From: Streptomyces sp. HNM0575
Lineage (GTDB): Bacteria; Actinomycetota; Actinomycetes; Streptomycetales; Streptomycetaceae
Assembly (NCBI RefSeq): GCF_012726265.1
Contig: NZ_JAASAG010000006.1
Span: forward strand, 372,001 to 436,000
Reading direction: 5' to 3'
Length of the DNA stretch: 64,000 nucleotides
Shown: positions 26,427-34,828 of the stretch, in pieces
Numbering within the stretch: position 1 is the first letter of the stretch
How the letters are laid out: each line of letters opens with the position of its first letter
Translations under genes and position numbers: made by a program
The notes under the pieces: model-generated
Told to the model about the DNA's origin: nothing
Seen by the model: the letters and a program-made list of their open reading frames with translations, nothing else
Databases searched by the model: none

Positions 26427-26525
26427 CTGCTCGTCGGATCGTCTCTCTCCCACCACCCGTCCCCTCGATGTCCCGAACTCCCGCCCGGGACCGAGTGTCA
26501 GAGCTGATGGATAGACTGCCGCATC

Positions 26526-27704
26526 ATGAACGTGACACCGTCTCATCAGTCCTCATCTGCGAACTTCCGTATCGTGGATCTGTTCGCGGGCCCCGGAGGG
26601 CTGGACGTGGCGGCGGACGTCCTCGGCATCCCGTCGACGGGTGTCGAGTGGGACGCGAACGCGTGCGAAACGCGTAAGCGGGCGGGGCTTAAGACCCTCG
26701 GGGAGGACGTGACCAAGCACGGTCCCGCGTGCTTCCCCCATGCCAACGTCCTTGCTGGAGGCCCCCCTTGCCAGACGTTCTCCGTCGCTGGCAACGGCGT
26801 GGGACGTGAGGCCCTGGATAGCGTTCTGGAGTTCACGACGCGGCTGGCCGAGCGCAAGGACCGGGCGAAGATCGACGAAGACCTGAAGAAGATGGACGTC
26901 CGAACCAGCTTGGTTCTGCAGCCGCTTCGGTGGGTGCTGGACGCCCTGGACACCAACGAACTCCGACCGTTCGAGGCCATCGTGCTGGAGCAGGTGCAGA
27001 CGGTGCTGCCCGTCTGGGAGGCGTTCGGCGAGGTCTTCGAGAAGAACGGCTATTCGGTCGACACCGGCATCCTGCGCACAGAGCGGTTCGGTGTCCCGCA
27101 GACCCGTAAGCGGGCGATTCTCATCGCCTGCCGGGACGGCCGGAGGGCATACCTTCCCCAGCCGACGCATCACCCCTACCGCAAGGATGGGGGGCGGCAG
27201 GACAGCGACTTCGTTCTCTCCAAGTGGGTCGCGATGGAGGACGAGTTGCCCGCTCTCCGCTCCCGAGGCCGGTTCAAAGTCATCTCGAACTACGGCACCG
27301 GCGGCGACCCCAAGGCCCGCGGTGTACGACTCTCCTGCGAGCCCTCCTTCACGGTCACCGGCAAGAACTCACGGAATCGCGTGATCATGGAGAACGGCGA
27401 GGAGACCCGCTTCTCGAATCAGGAAGCGGGCCGACTCCAGACGTTCCCCGACGCGTACCCGTGGTCGGGCAGAGAGATCGCCCAACAGATCGGCAACGCC
27501 GTCCCGCCCCGTCTGGGCATCCATGTACTCAGCGCCGCCCTCGGCTTGGCGCCGCCGGGCGACGTCGAGTGGAAGCGACTCCGCGAATGGACGCCGCCGA
27601 TCAAGGGCGAGGAACTGCTCACTCCCTGCTGCGGGGTCCCCGAGCAGCGCCAGGAGCCGGCCGGCGAGCTGAGCACAGACGGAGAACTCGCTGCGGGATC
27701 GTAG
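26526..27704 (+). CDS. dcm: DNA cytosine-5 methyltransferase
   Basis: The 392-residue enzyme has the full active-site set: motif I DLFAGPGGLD (about 18), IV GGPPCQTFSVAG with catalytic Cys (about 78-89), VIII GVPQTRKRAIL (about 188-198), target-recognition region about 210-290, and IX-X FSNQEAGRLQTFP and QIGNAVPP (about 298-328). Motif VI is EQVQ rather than ENV, a variant seen in actinobacterial relatives. It methylates cytosine C5 at an unknown site and would protect the host from the island's nuclease. It lies 99 bp after the GHKL gene. Confidence 0.9.
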   Translation: MNVTPSHQSSSANFRIVDLFAGPGGLDVAADVLGIPSTGVEWDANACETRKRAGLKTLGEDVTKHGPACFPHANVLAGGPPCQTFSVAGNGVGREALDSVLEFTTRLAERKDRAKIDEDLKKMDVRTSLVLQPLRWVLDALDTNELRPFEAIVLEQVQTVLPVWEAFGEVFEKNGYSVDTGILRTERFGVPQTRKRAILIACRDGRRAYLPQPTHHPYRKDGGRQDSDFVLSKWVAMEDELPALRSRGRFKVISNYGTGGDPKARGVRLSCEPSFTVTGKNSRNRVIMENGEETRFSNQEAGRLQTFPDAYPWSGREIAQQIGNAVPPRLGIHVLSAALGLAPPGDVEWKRLREWTPPIKGEELLTPCCGVPEQRQEPAGELSTDGELAAGS

Positions 27705-27967
27705 GCGACCCAGGCTGGTCGGGCTTCGAACTGACAGCATCTGCGTCCGAGCTGAGCGCCGGACTCCCAGTACGTCCCCTCCCGCATGGATGAACTCTTG
27801 TGCGAAGTTCTCACCTCCAGTAGGTGTGGCAGGCCGAGAATACCGATGCGATGAAGCGTCGTGTGTCGCTCGGGAGGGACGACGGCACTGAACTGGGCTT
27901 CCCTGTCGGACGGTTGGTGATCCAGGGCTCGTACTCACGGGCCAGGTCACAGCGCAGGGCTGGCTGC

Positions 27968-27989
27968 GTCCGGCGCCGGCCGGCTGGAC
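27968..27989. terminator. Candidate hairpin in the dcm/SDR convergent spacer
   Basis: GTCCGGC (27968-27974) pairs with GCTGGAC (27983-27989; one G-T wobble) around a GC-rich centre. It lies within the 323-bp spacer 27705-28027, which has no gene I can support; a minus-strand open frame there lacks recognisable homology. The spacer marks the right boundary of the defence island. Confidence 0.35.
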
Positions 27990-28027
27990 CGCGGGTCACC
28001 ACGCGGCCGCGCCGCAGGCCCGCCGCG

Positions 28028-28810
28028 TCAGGGAACCGGGGAGGCGCCGCCGTCCATGTTGATCGCCGTGCCGGCCGTGAAGCCCGCATGGTCCGAGCAC
28101 AGGAAGCAGGCCATGGCCGCGAACTCCTCGGCCGTGCCCATGCGGCCGACCGGGATGTGGGCGCCGGCCTCGGCGACGTAGTCCTCGAAGGAGAGGTTCG
28201 TGTCCTCGGTCTTGTAGCGGCGTGCGATCTGGTCCGAGACGATCTGGCCGACGAGCAGGGCATTGACCAGGATGCCGTGCGGGGCGCCCTCGCCGGCGAG
28301 GACCTTCATCAGGGCCATGCCGGCCGCACGGGACACCACCGTGGGGGCGCCGTTGGCCTGCGGCGTCTTGGCCCCGGTGTTGAGCACGTTGATGATCCGG
28401 CCCCATCCGCGTTGCTTCATGCCCGGCCAGACGAGCCGGGCGAAGCGGATCGCCGCGAAGAGCTTCAGATCCAGGTCTTCCTGCCAGATGTCGTCGGTGA
28501 GCTGGTCCGACGGCATGGACCGGCTCTGGCCGGCATTGTTGATCAGGATGTCGACGTGACCGAACTCGCCGACGACCGCGTCGTAGGCATTCCGGATGTC
28601 GGCGGGCTCGGATACGTCGCAGCTGAAGGTTTCGACCCGTCCCCGGGCGCCGGCCGACGCAACGGCCTTGGCTTCGGCCAGCGAGTCCGGATCGCGGGCC
28701 AGGATCGCCACGTCGGCGCCGGAGGCGGCGAACTCCTTGGCCATCGCGAGCCCAAGACCCTTGCTGGCACCTGTGATGATGGCGCTGCGGCCGTCGAGAC
28801 GGACGTCCAT
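28028..28810 (-). CDS. SDR-family oxidoreductase with altered active-site motif
   Basis: The 260-residue protein is a classical-length short-chain dehydrogenase: cofactor motif TGASKGLGLAMAK (about 13-25), NNAG (about 90) and C-terminal TAGTAINMDGGASPVP. The usual YxxxK is not present: the segment PTVVSRAAGMALMK (about 153-166) has Thr and Arg where Tyr and Lys normally align, so it may be a non-standard or inactive reductase. It lies 55 bp downstream of the DUF3500 gene in a minus-strand run that flanks the biosynthetic operon and may supply a tailoring step. Confidence 0.78.
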   Translation of the reverse strand: MDVRLDGRSAIITGASKGLGLAMAKEFAASGADVAILARDPDSLAEAKAVASAGARGRVETFSCDVSEPADIRNAYDAVVGEFGHVDILINNAGQSRSMPSDQLTDDIWQEDLDLKLFAAIRFARLVWPGMKQRGWGRIINVLNTGAKTPQANGAPTVVSRAAGMALMKVLAGEGAPHGILVNALLVGQIVSDQIARRYKTEDTNLSFEDYVAEAGAHIPVGRMGTAEEFAAMACFLCSDHAGFTAGTAINMDGGASPVP

Positions 28811-28865
28811 CGTGCTCCTCTCCTGCTGTGGTGACTACGACCTCATCGAGCACGACCGGCGAGCG

Positions 28866-29909
28866 TCAGCCCGCGACGGTGTGCCGTGACCCGTTGCAGA
28901 GGGCGGCGAGGAGGTCGTCCCCGAAGTCTGCCGAATGGCGGCGCCAGACGCTGTGGATGTGGTTGGCCTCGTTGAATGTGTTGTCGTACTCGATGAGCAC
29001 TCCCGGGCCCTGGATGCGGTAGTAGTGGCCGTCGCCGCGACGCTGCGAGCCCTCCCACGAGAAGTGCAGCCGCTCTTGGTCGATCCGCGCGAACTCCTTG
29101 TAGGCGAGTTCGTGCCTGAGCCGGTCGAGGTAGAGGCGGACGATGTCGACCAGCAACTCGCGGGCGCGCCGGCCGAGTTGGGCCGGTGTCACGCCGACCG
29201 GCTCTGCTGGGTCGATGCGCGGGGAGTTGCCGCTGCGGATGTCGTGCGGCGTGAGGTCGGACACGACGGCGAGGCCGCGGGCGGCCGGGTCCATGCGGTC
29301 GAGGAGTTCGCGGGCGAGTTCTTCTTCGAGCTGCATCGGCTGGCTGACGACGCGGCCGCGGTAGGTGACGCGGGCGGGGTTCGCGCCGAGGAAGAACGGT
29401 GTCGCCGAGATGCGGCCGTCGGCGACGAGGACGTTCACCGAGAGGTGGTGGCCTTCGATTCGCCATCCCCACGGCTCGTCGCCGTCCGGGGTGCCGAAGA
29501 GCATCGTCCAGAAGTCGCCGCTGTGCCGGTCGCGGTGCCCGCCCTCTCGGCTGTCGAGGACGTCTTCCAGCGCCATGACCGCCGCGGCCTGTGCGTAGGC
29601 GTGCGGGCTGAGCACTGCCGCGAGCATGCCGTGCACGGCCTTGCGCTGGTCTCGCCGTAGTTCGCCGAGCACCAGGCCGGGTCGTGTGCCGGGTGCGTAC
29701 TCCCAGCGGTGCCGGAGGGCGTCGTCGGTGACCGCGCGAACCGCGTGGTCGCGTTGGTCGGCGTCCAGCAGACCGATGAGCCGGCGTGTGGCGTCGGCGA
29801 CGTCGGTGACGACGTGGCCGGCCGCGGCTTGGTCGGCCGAGGTGCGGTCGGGCGCGGCTTGGTCGGGCGAGGTGCGGTCGGGCGATGTGCGGTGGGTGGT
29901 CTGTGACAT
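28866..29909 (-). CDS. DUF3500-family protein
   Basis: The 347-residue protein matches the DUF3500 pattern: FWTMLFGTPDGDEPWGWRIE (about 127-146) followed by GHHLSVNVLV, a middle FFLGANPARV and a C-terminal HYYRIQGPGVLIEYDN (about 301-316). The GHHLS and HYYRIQGP blocks suggest an enzyme active site, but the family's reaction is not established to my knowledge. The first about 35 residues are a low-complexity repeat (TSPDQAAPDRTSADQAA) and not conserved. ATG 29909 has a GGAGGGG about 13 nt upstream. It lies between the SDR and aminotransferase genes. Confidence 0.75.
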   Translation of the reverse strand: MSQTTHRTSPDRTSPDQAAPDRTSADQAAAGHVVTDVADATRRLIGLLDADQRDHAVRAVTDDALRHRWEYAPGTRPGLVLGELRRDQRKAVHGMLAAVLSPHAYAQAAAVMALEDVLDSREGGHRDRHSGDFWTMLFGTPDGDEPWGWRIEGHHLSVNVLVADGRISATPFFLGANPARVTYRGRVVSQPMQLEEELARELLDRMDPAARGLAVVSDLTPHDIRSGNSPRIDPAEPVGVTPAQLGRRARELLVDIVRLYLDRLRHELAYKEFARIDQERLHFSWEGSQRRGDGHYYRIQGPGVLIEYDNTFNEANHIHSVWRRHSADFGDDLLAALCNGSRHTVAG

Positions 29910-30004
29910 GAGTTGTGGCTTGCCCCTCCGTCGCTTGCGGGAGTGCCGAACAAGGCGGAACCAACTGCGGGATCCTTCTCGCGAGTCGGCCGCTCGACTC
30001 GAAT

Positions 30005-30976
30005 TCACCGTGGGAACGACGGCGTGCCGGGAGCTCGGTCGAGGTGCACCGGGGTCAGCCATTCGTCGTGCTTGCCGCTCACGGCTCGCACGGTGTCGTG
30101 GTAGCAGGCCTCGATCGCCTGCGTGATCTCACCCGCGGTCTTGCCGTCGCCGACCGGGAAGCCGTCCACCTCGACGACGGGCAGCACCTCGGCCGAGGTG
30201 CCCATGAGGAAGATCTCGTCGGCGAGGTACAGCTCGGTGCGTTCCACCTGCCTGGTCTCCGTCTCCAGGCCGAACTCCTCCTGCGCGAGCTGGATGAGCG
30301 TGCGCCGGGTGATGCTGTCCAGTACGCCGTCGGACAGGCTCGGGGTGACCAGCCGGCCGCGTTTGACCAGGGCGATGCACGCCCCCGACGACTCGGTGAC
30401 GTGGCCGTTGGTGTTGAGGAAGACCGGCCAGTCGGCTCCGCGTGCCAGGGCGTCGATGTTGCCCAGCCGGCCGTTGTGGTAGTTGGAGAACGCCTTCATC
30501 GACGCCGGTGAGGCGCCGTGGTTGAACCGCGGCCACGAGCTGACCGCGAGTGTGCAGGTCTGGCCCCGGCCCAGCTTGCTCTCGAACTCCCAGGTCTCGA
30601 TGGCGATCTCGGCCGGAGTGCCGGGCGCCACCATCTGCTGGCGATGCGTCCCGGCGGCGAAGCCCCACGGGCGGATGTGCAGGTCCTTGCCCGTGGTCTG
30701 CCAGGACGCGAGGAGTTCGACCGTCGCGGCGACGAGCGCGTCCGCGTCGAACTCGGGCTCCATCCAGCTCATGCGCAGCGATTCGAGAAGGCGTTGCATG
30801 TGGTCGCGCAACCGGAAGCCGTACAGCGTCTCCTGCGTGCTGCTCCAGTACGCGTGCACGCCTTCGAACGCGGCCGAGACCGAGGCGTGGCCCACTGAGC
30901 TGATGTGGACGGTGGCCTCCTCCCACGGCATGAGGGTGCCGTTGCGCCAGATCAGCCGCCCGTAGCCAGCAGACAT
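30005..30976 (-). CDS. Class IV (branched-chain-like) aminotransferase
   Basis: The 323-residue PLP enzyme has the fold-type IV pattern: IWRNGTLMPWEEATVHISS at the N-terminus, FEGVHAY (about 37), the PLP lysine in SMKAFSNYHNGRLG (about 160), the ESSGACI phosphate-binding segment (about 195) and the C-terminal EIFLMGTSAEVLPV (about 252). This is the BCAT/D-amino-acid transferase/ADC-lyase superfamily, closest to branched-chain aminotransferases. Its location beside a biosynthetic operon suggests it makes or transfers the amino group of a special building block. Start ATG 30976; 282 bp of repetitive GC-rich spacer separate it from the Gfo/Idh gene. Confidence 0.82.
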   Translation of the reverse strand: MSAGYGRLIWRNGTLMPWEEATVHISSVGHASVSAAFEGVHAYWSSTQETLYGFRLRDHMQRLLESLRMSWMEPEFDADALVAATVELLASWQTTGKDLHIRPWGFAAGTHRQQMVAPGTPAEIAIETWEFESKLGRGQTCTLAVSSWPRFNHGASPASMKAFSNYHNGRLGNIDALARGADWPVFLNTNGHVTESSGACIALVKRGRLVTPSLSDGVLDSITRRTLIQLAQEEFGLETETRQVERTELYLADEIFLMGTSAEVLPVVEVDGFPVGDGKTAGEITQAIEACYHDTVRAVSGKHDEWLTPVHLDRAPGTPSFPR

Positions 30977-31258
30977 GAATGTTCCTTTCCGGAAAGGACG
31001 GGACAGAGAACGTGGACGTCCATGCGCGCAGAGCCGTGCCGGCCGGCAGAGCCGTGCCGGTCGGCAGGGCTAGCAGGGCCGGTTGCCTGGGCGCCGGCAG
31101 GGCCGGCTGCCGGGGCCGGTCGGACGGGTGTCGATGTGCCGGGCTGCGCCCCCGCCCGAACGGCCCGAACGGCCCGCCGGGCGGGCCGAGTTGTGTCTTC
31201 GGCACGCCGTCGCCCGGCGCACCCGTGGCCGTGGCGGCGACGGCCTCCGCCACGCGGC

Positions 31259-32368
31259 TCACTCCCGTCCGGCCGCGGCGATCTCCGTCGCGGGCGCCGC
31301 GCGCTCCGCGTCCGCCGGAGCGCCGTTCGCGGCGGGGACGCCCGTACGGACGTGCTCGTACAGCCGGTTCAGCAGCCGCAGCATCCCAAGGCCCTCCTGG
31401 GCTCCGGCGCTCATCCGGACGTCGCCGCCGCGCGCCGCCTCGCGGAACTCGGCGATCTGGCGGCGGTGGGAGATGCCGTAGTAGCCCTTGCCGGGAGGCG
31501 CCGGGGGCTCGCCGCGCTGCCGTACTTCCTCCGCGGCGCGCCTCAACTCGGCGCCGCCCTCGGCGAGATGGAGCGTGCCGGGGTGGTCGAGGTCGAAGAG
31601 TACGGACCCCTCGGTGCCCACGACGCCGATGCGGGTGCGCCAGGTGACCACCCCTGCGACGGTGACGTTGTACGTGACCAGCGCGCCGTCGGGGCTGCGC
31701 AGCACGGCGGCCAGAGTGTCCTCGGTCTCCATCACCTCGCGCATGGCCGAGGTGCGGGCGGCCGCCGCGACCACGTCCAGGTCGCCGTGGAGCCAGCGGG
31801 TGACGTCGAGCGCGTGGTAGCCCTGGTTGATCACGGCGGAGCCGCCCTCGCCCGCCCAGCTTCCGCGCCAGTAGCTGTCGCCGTAGTAGTCGTGCGTACG
31901 GGCGCACTGGAGGTCGACGGTCGAGGAGACGAGCCGTCCGAGCAGCCCGTCGGCGATCCACCGCCGTACGGCGCGGACGACCGGGTCGTAGCGGTGCTGG
32001 GAGACGACCGAGAGCAACTTCCCCGTCTGCTGGGCGAGTTCGGTCAGTGCCGTGCCGGCGGCGACGTCCAGCGCCAGCGGCTTCTCCAGCAGCACGTGCT
32101 TGCCGGATCTCAGGGCGGCGGAGGCGAGTTCGGCGTGCTGGGCGTGGTCGACGGCGATGGAGACCGCGTCCACGTCCGGGTCCTCCAGCACCTCGCGCGG
32201 ATCGTCGGTGACGTGCTCGATGCCGCAGTCGAGTGCGAGGGCGCGGGCCTGGTCGATGTCGCGGTCGCAGGCCCACGCGACCACGGTGTCCGGCAGCGCG
32301 GAGAAACCGTCGACGTGGTTGGGGGCCACTCGGCCGCAGCCTATGACGGCGTGCGTGAAGGCTGGCAT
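31259..32368 (-). CDS. Gfo/Idh/MocA-family NAD(P)-dependent oxidoreductase
   Basis: The 369-residue protein has the N-terminal Rossmann nucleotide site (VIGCGRVAPNHV, about 8-19), the EKPLALD motif with the catalytic-region Lys (about 95) and the GYHALDVTRWLHG segment (about 178) with the conserved His/Asp pair. Family members oxidise or reduce hydroxyls on sugars and inositols. ATG 32368 has GGGAGAG upstream; an earlier in-frame ATG lacks homology. It is divergent from the transketolase operon and could act on a sugar-derived precursor for that pathway. Confidence 0.83.
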   Translation of the reverse strand: MPAFTHAVIGCGRVAPNHVDGFSALPDTVVAWACDRDIDQARALALDCGIEHVTDDPREVLEDPDVDAVSIAVDHAQHAELASAALRSGKHVLLEKPLALDVAAGTALTELAQQTGKLLSVVSQHRYDPVVRAVRRWIADGLLGRLVSSTVDLQCARTHDYYGDSYWRGSWAGEGGSAVINQGYHALDVTRWLHGDLDVVAAAARTSAMREVMETEDTLAAVLRSPDGALVTYNVTVAGVVTWRTRIGVVGTEGSVLFDLDHPGTLHLAEGGAELRRAAEEVRQRGEPPAPPGKGYYGISHRRQIAEFREAARGGDVRMSAGAQEGLGMLRLLNRLYEHVRTGVPAANGAPADAERAAPATEIAAAGRE

Positions 32369-32792
32369 CGAGACTCTCCCAAGTGCGGCGGGCGGCGGAA
32401 ATTCCTCGGTCCTCGGATGAGTGAAGCCGAGCGTTCCGGAGGGTGTCAATACACCCCGGAATGCATCGGCGAAACATGGTTAATTTCAGTCGCTTCGGTC
32501 GCTGTGCGGGGGTGCGCATGCGCCCTGAGCTGCGCCTTCCATGTCTTAATGTCCCAGCTACCGAAATCATCCCGGTCGCTGATAAACGCATTCTCCGGAT
32601 CGGTATTGCGTTTACTCAACTCCTCGGATAATCATTGATCGAGTGATCCGGCACGCCCTGGCATGCCTATCACTAAGCCCGCCAGGACTCCCATTCGGCG
32701 CTCTGTGCGCCGCATTCGATTTCCAGCCGCAGAAGCCGCAGAATCCGCGGGCCGTATGACCCGCGCCGGTCTGTCGTTCCTAGGAGGCCCGC
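32369..32792. promoter_or_regulatory. Divergent promoter region of the NRPS-PKS operon, 424 bp
   Basis: The sequence between the Gfo/Idh and transketolase starts is unusually A/T-rich for the window (around 32460-32640) and has no supported gene. A dyad CCGGATC (32595-32601) and GATCCGG (32645-32651) flanks a possible -10 element GATAAT (32627-32632) with a poor -35 (TTGCGT at 32606). These are candidate control elements for the long operon. Confidence 0.4.
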
Positions 32793-33764
32793 TTGCCACT
32801 GGACAGGCCGATCACATCCGCGGGACCTCCCGGCACCGCGGCGGCCGTGCCCCCGGACGCCCGCCTCCTCGCGGCGGGGGCCCGCCGCCGCCTGCTGCGG
32901 CTCGCGGGCGGCAAGGCGCTGCACATCGGCGCGGCCCTGTCGATGATGGAGCTTCTGGCGGCCCTGCACACCGACGTGCTGCGCGGACGTTGGCAGGCCT
33001 CTCCGCCCGAGGACGCCACCCGGGACCGGCTCGTGCTGAGCAAGGGCCACGGCGCGTACGGGCTCTACTGCGTACTCGCCGAACTCGGCGTCATCACAGG
33101 GGACATCGCCGCGCTCCCCGGCCACCCCTCGGACGGCATCCCCGGCATCGACGCCGCGACCGGAGCGCTGGGGCACGGGCTGGCGCTCGGTGCCGGAATG
33201 GCCCTGGGCGACCGCATGTCGGGCACGGACCGTCGGGTCGCCGTGGTCACCGGCGACGGCGAGCTGAACGAGGGCACCAACTGGGAGGCCGCGCAGTTCG
33301 CCGCACATCACCGGCTGGGCAATCTGCTGCTGGTCGTCGACCGCAACGGCCTTCAGCAGGAGGGGCGTACGGAGGAGATCTCCGCGCTGGAACCGCTCGC
33401 CGACAAGTGGCGGGCCTTCGGCTGGCGTGTGGCCGGCGCCGACGGGCACGACACCGCCGAAGTCGCCTCCGCCGCACGGGAGTTGCTGGACGGCGAGGGC
33501 GGCCCGGCGGTGCTGATCGCCCGCACGGTCAAGGGCAGGGGTGTCTCCTTCCTGGAGGACGATCCCGCCTGGCACATGGGGCAGTTGGGCCCGGAGCAGC
33601 TGCGGGACGCACTCGCCGAGACGGCCGGGCCACCGGAGGCAGCCCCGGCGTCCGAGGCAGCCCCGCCGCCCGAGGCCGGTGAACCCGGCGGGCGCCGCGG
33701 CACACATCCCGGCACACCCCCCGGCACGGGCCACGACACCCGTACGACGGGCCGTCCCGCATGA
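32793..33764 (+). CDS. Transketolase-like protein, N-terminal (TPP-binding) subunit
   Basis: The 323-residue protein equals the N-terminal third of transketolase: RLVLSKGHGAYGLYCVLAELG (about 70-90) and the TPP/Mg motif GDGELNEGTNWEA (about 154) with DRNGLQQEG (about 182). The TTG at 32793 follows TAGGAGG. The last about 55 residues are a Pro/Ala/Gly-rich tail. Split transketolases in biosynthetic clusters transfer a two-carbon ketol or glycolyl unit to an aldehyde or carrier. It is the first gene of the operon and overlaps its partner by 4 nt. Confidence 0.87.
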   Translation: MPLDRPITSAGPPGTAAAVPPDARLLAAGARRRLLRLAGGKALHIGAALSMMELLAALHTDVLRGRWQASPPEDATRDRLVLSKGHGAYGLYCVLAELGVITGDIAALPGHPSDGIPGIDAATGALGHGLALGAGMALGDRMSGTDRRVAVVTGDGELNEGTNWEAAQFAAHHRLGNLLLVVDRNGLQQEGRTEEISALEPLADKWRAFGWRVAGADGHDTAEVASAARELLDGEGGPAVLIARTVKGRGVSFLEDDPAWHMGQLGPEQLRDALAETAGPPEAAPASEAAPPPEAGEPGGRRGTHPGTPPGTGHDTRTTGRPA

Positions 33765-34828
33765 CGGCGCCGCCCCAGACGATGCGCGCCACCTGCGCCC
33801 CCGTCATCGCCGACGCCGTCGCCGGCGACGAGCGCGTGATCACCCTCGGGGCCGACGGCCAGGCCCTCTTCACGGGCGTGCTGCGCGACCACCCCGGGCG
33901 CTATGTGGAGACCGGCATCGCCGAGAGCAACCTCGTCGGAGTCGCCGCGGGCCTGGCACGCACCGGACGGATCGCCGTCGTCGGCGCCATGGCCCCCTTC
34001 CTCGTGCGCCGCGCCTACGAGCAGATCTGCCTCGATGTGTGCGTACCGCGGCTGCCGGTCGTACTGCTCGGCGTCGGCGGCGGCGTCGGCTACGGGCATC
34101 TCGGCCCGAGCCACCACGCGCCCGACGACGTCGCGTTGATGTCGGCGCTGCCGCACATGCGCGTCTTCTGCCCCGCGGACGCCGAGGACGCCGCGGACCT
34201 GCTGCGATGGCTGCTGCCGCCGGCGGGATCCGTCTCGGGGCCCGCCTATGTGCGGCTGGCGGCACGTCCCGATCCGGTCGCCGCGGCGGCCCCCGAAGAC
34301 GGAACGGACCACGGCCCGCGGCACGGAACGGACCACGGCCCGCGGCACGGAGCGGAACAGGGACCCGGGCACGGTCCGGAGGGCGGGCCCGGGCGCGACC
34401 CCGGCCCCGCGCCCGGCGAGGACCCGCGCGCGGTGCGCCTGCTGCGCACCGGCACGGACGCCCTGATCGTGGCGGCGGGCCGGTGCGTCCCCGAGGCGCT
34501 GGACGCCGCGCACCGACTGGCCGCCGACGGAGTGCGGGCGGGGGTCGCCGCCGTGCGCTGCCTGCGTCCGTTCCCGGCGGCACGGCTGCGGGCGCTCGCC
34601 GACGGAGTCCCGCTCGTGGTCACGGCGTGCGAGGCGCTGGAGTCCGGCGGTCTGGGACAGCGCACCGAGAGCGCGCTGGCGGGAGCGCCTGCCCGGGTCG
34701 TACGTCTCGAACTCGACCACCGCTACCCGCCGGTGGCCCCGCACGAAGAGCTGCTCCGGTTCTACGGGGTCGACGCCACGGTCATCCGGACCACCCTCCT
34801 CCAGCACCTCACGACTGAAGGATCATGA
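33761..34828 (+). CDS. Transketolase-like protein, C-terminal subunit
   Basis: The 355-residue protein holds the pyrimidine-binding and C-terminal transketolase domains: ETGIAESNLVGVAAGLA with the catalytic Glu (about 47-63) and GHLGPSHHAPDDVALMS (about 112). A low-complexity insert with repeated DHGPRHGTDH units (about 182-220) interrupts the linker before the C-terminal domain. It completes a TPP enzyme with the 32793 product and is translationally coupled at both ends (ATGA overlaps). Confidence 0.86.
   Translation: MTAPPQTMRATCAPVIADAVAGDERVITLGADGQALFTGVLRDHPGRYVETGIAESNLVGVAAGLARTGRIAVVGAMAPFLVRRAYEQICLDVCVPRLPVVLLGVGGGVGYGHLGPSHHAPDDVALMSALPHMRVFCPADAEDAADLLRWLLPPAGSVSGPAYVRLAARPDPVAAAAPEDGTDHGPRHGTDHGPRHGAEQGPGHGPEGGPGRDPGPAPGEDPRAVRLLRTGTDALIVAAGRCVPEALDAAHRLAADGVRAGVAAVRCLRPFPAARLRALADGVPLVVTACEALESGGLGQRTESALAGAPARVVRLELDHRYPPVAPHEELLRFYGVDATVIRTTLLQHLTTEGS

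Noticed and set aside
23637..26546. A 969-codon open frame on the minus strand across the methylase and GHKL genes
   Set aside because: It is the antisense shadow of two plus-strand genes with clear motifs; its composition is typical of high-GC antisense frames and shows no domain.
27811..28263. A minus-strand gene extending below the SDR stop
   Set aside because: The frame lacks a plausible start and recognisable domain and overlaps the well-supported SDR gene.
30129..32591. An 820-codon minus-strand frame
   Set aside because: It lies in a different frame from the Gfo/Idh and aminotransferase genes on the same strand and is Arg/Pro-rich shadow sequence.
32793..34828. Azinomycin/vazabitide-type pathway because of the split transketolase
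   Set aside because: Those pathways use a LysW-type carrier and lysine/arginine-biosynthesis homologues; none is present. The only discrete carrier here is an ordinary ACP.
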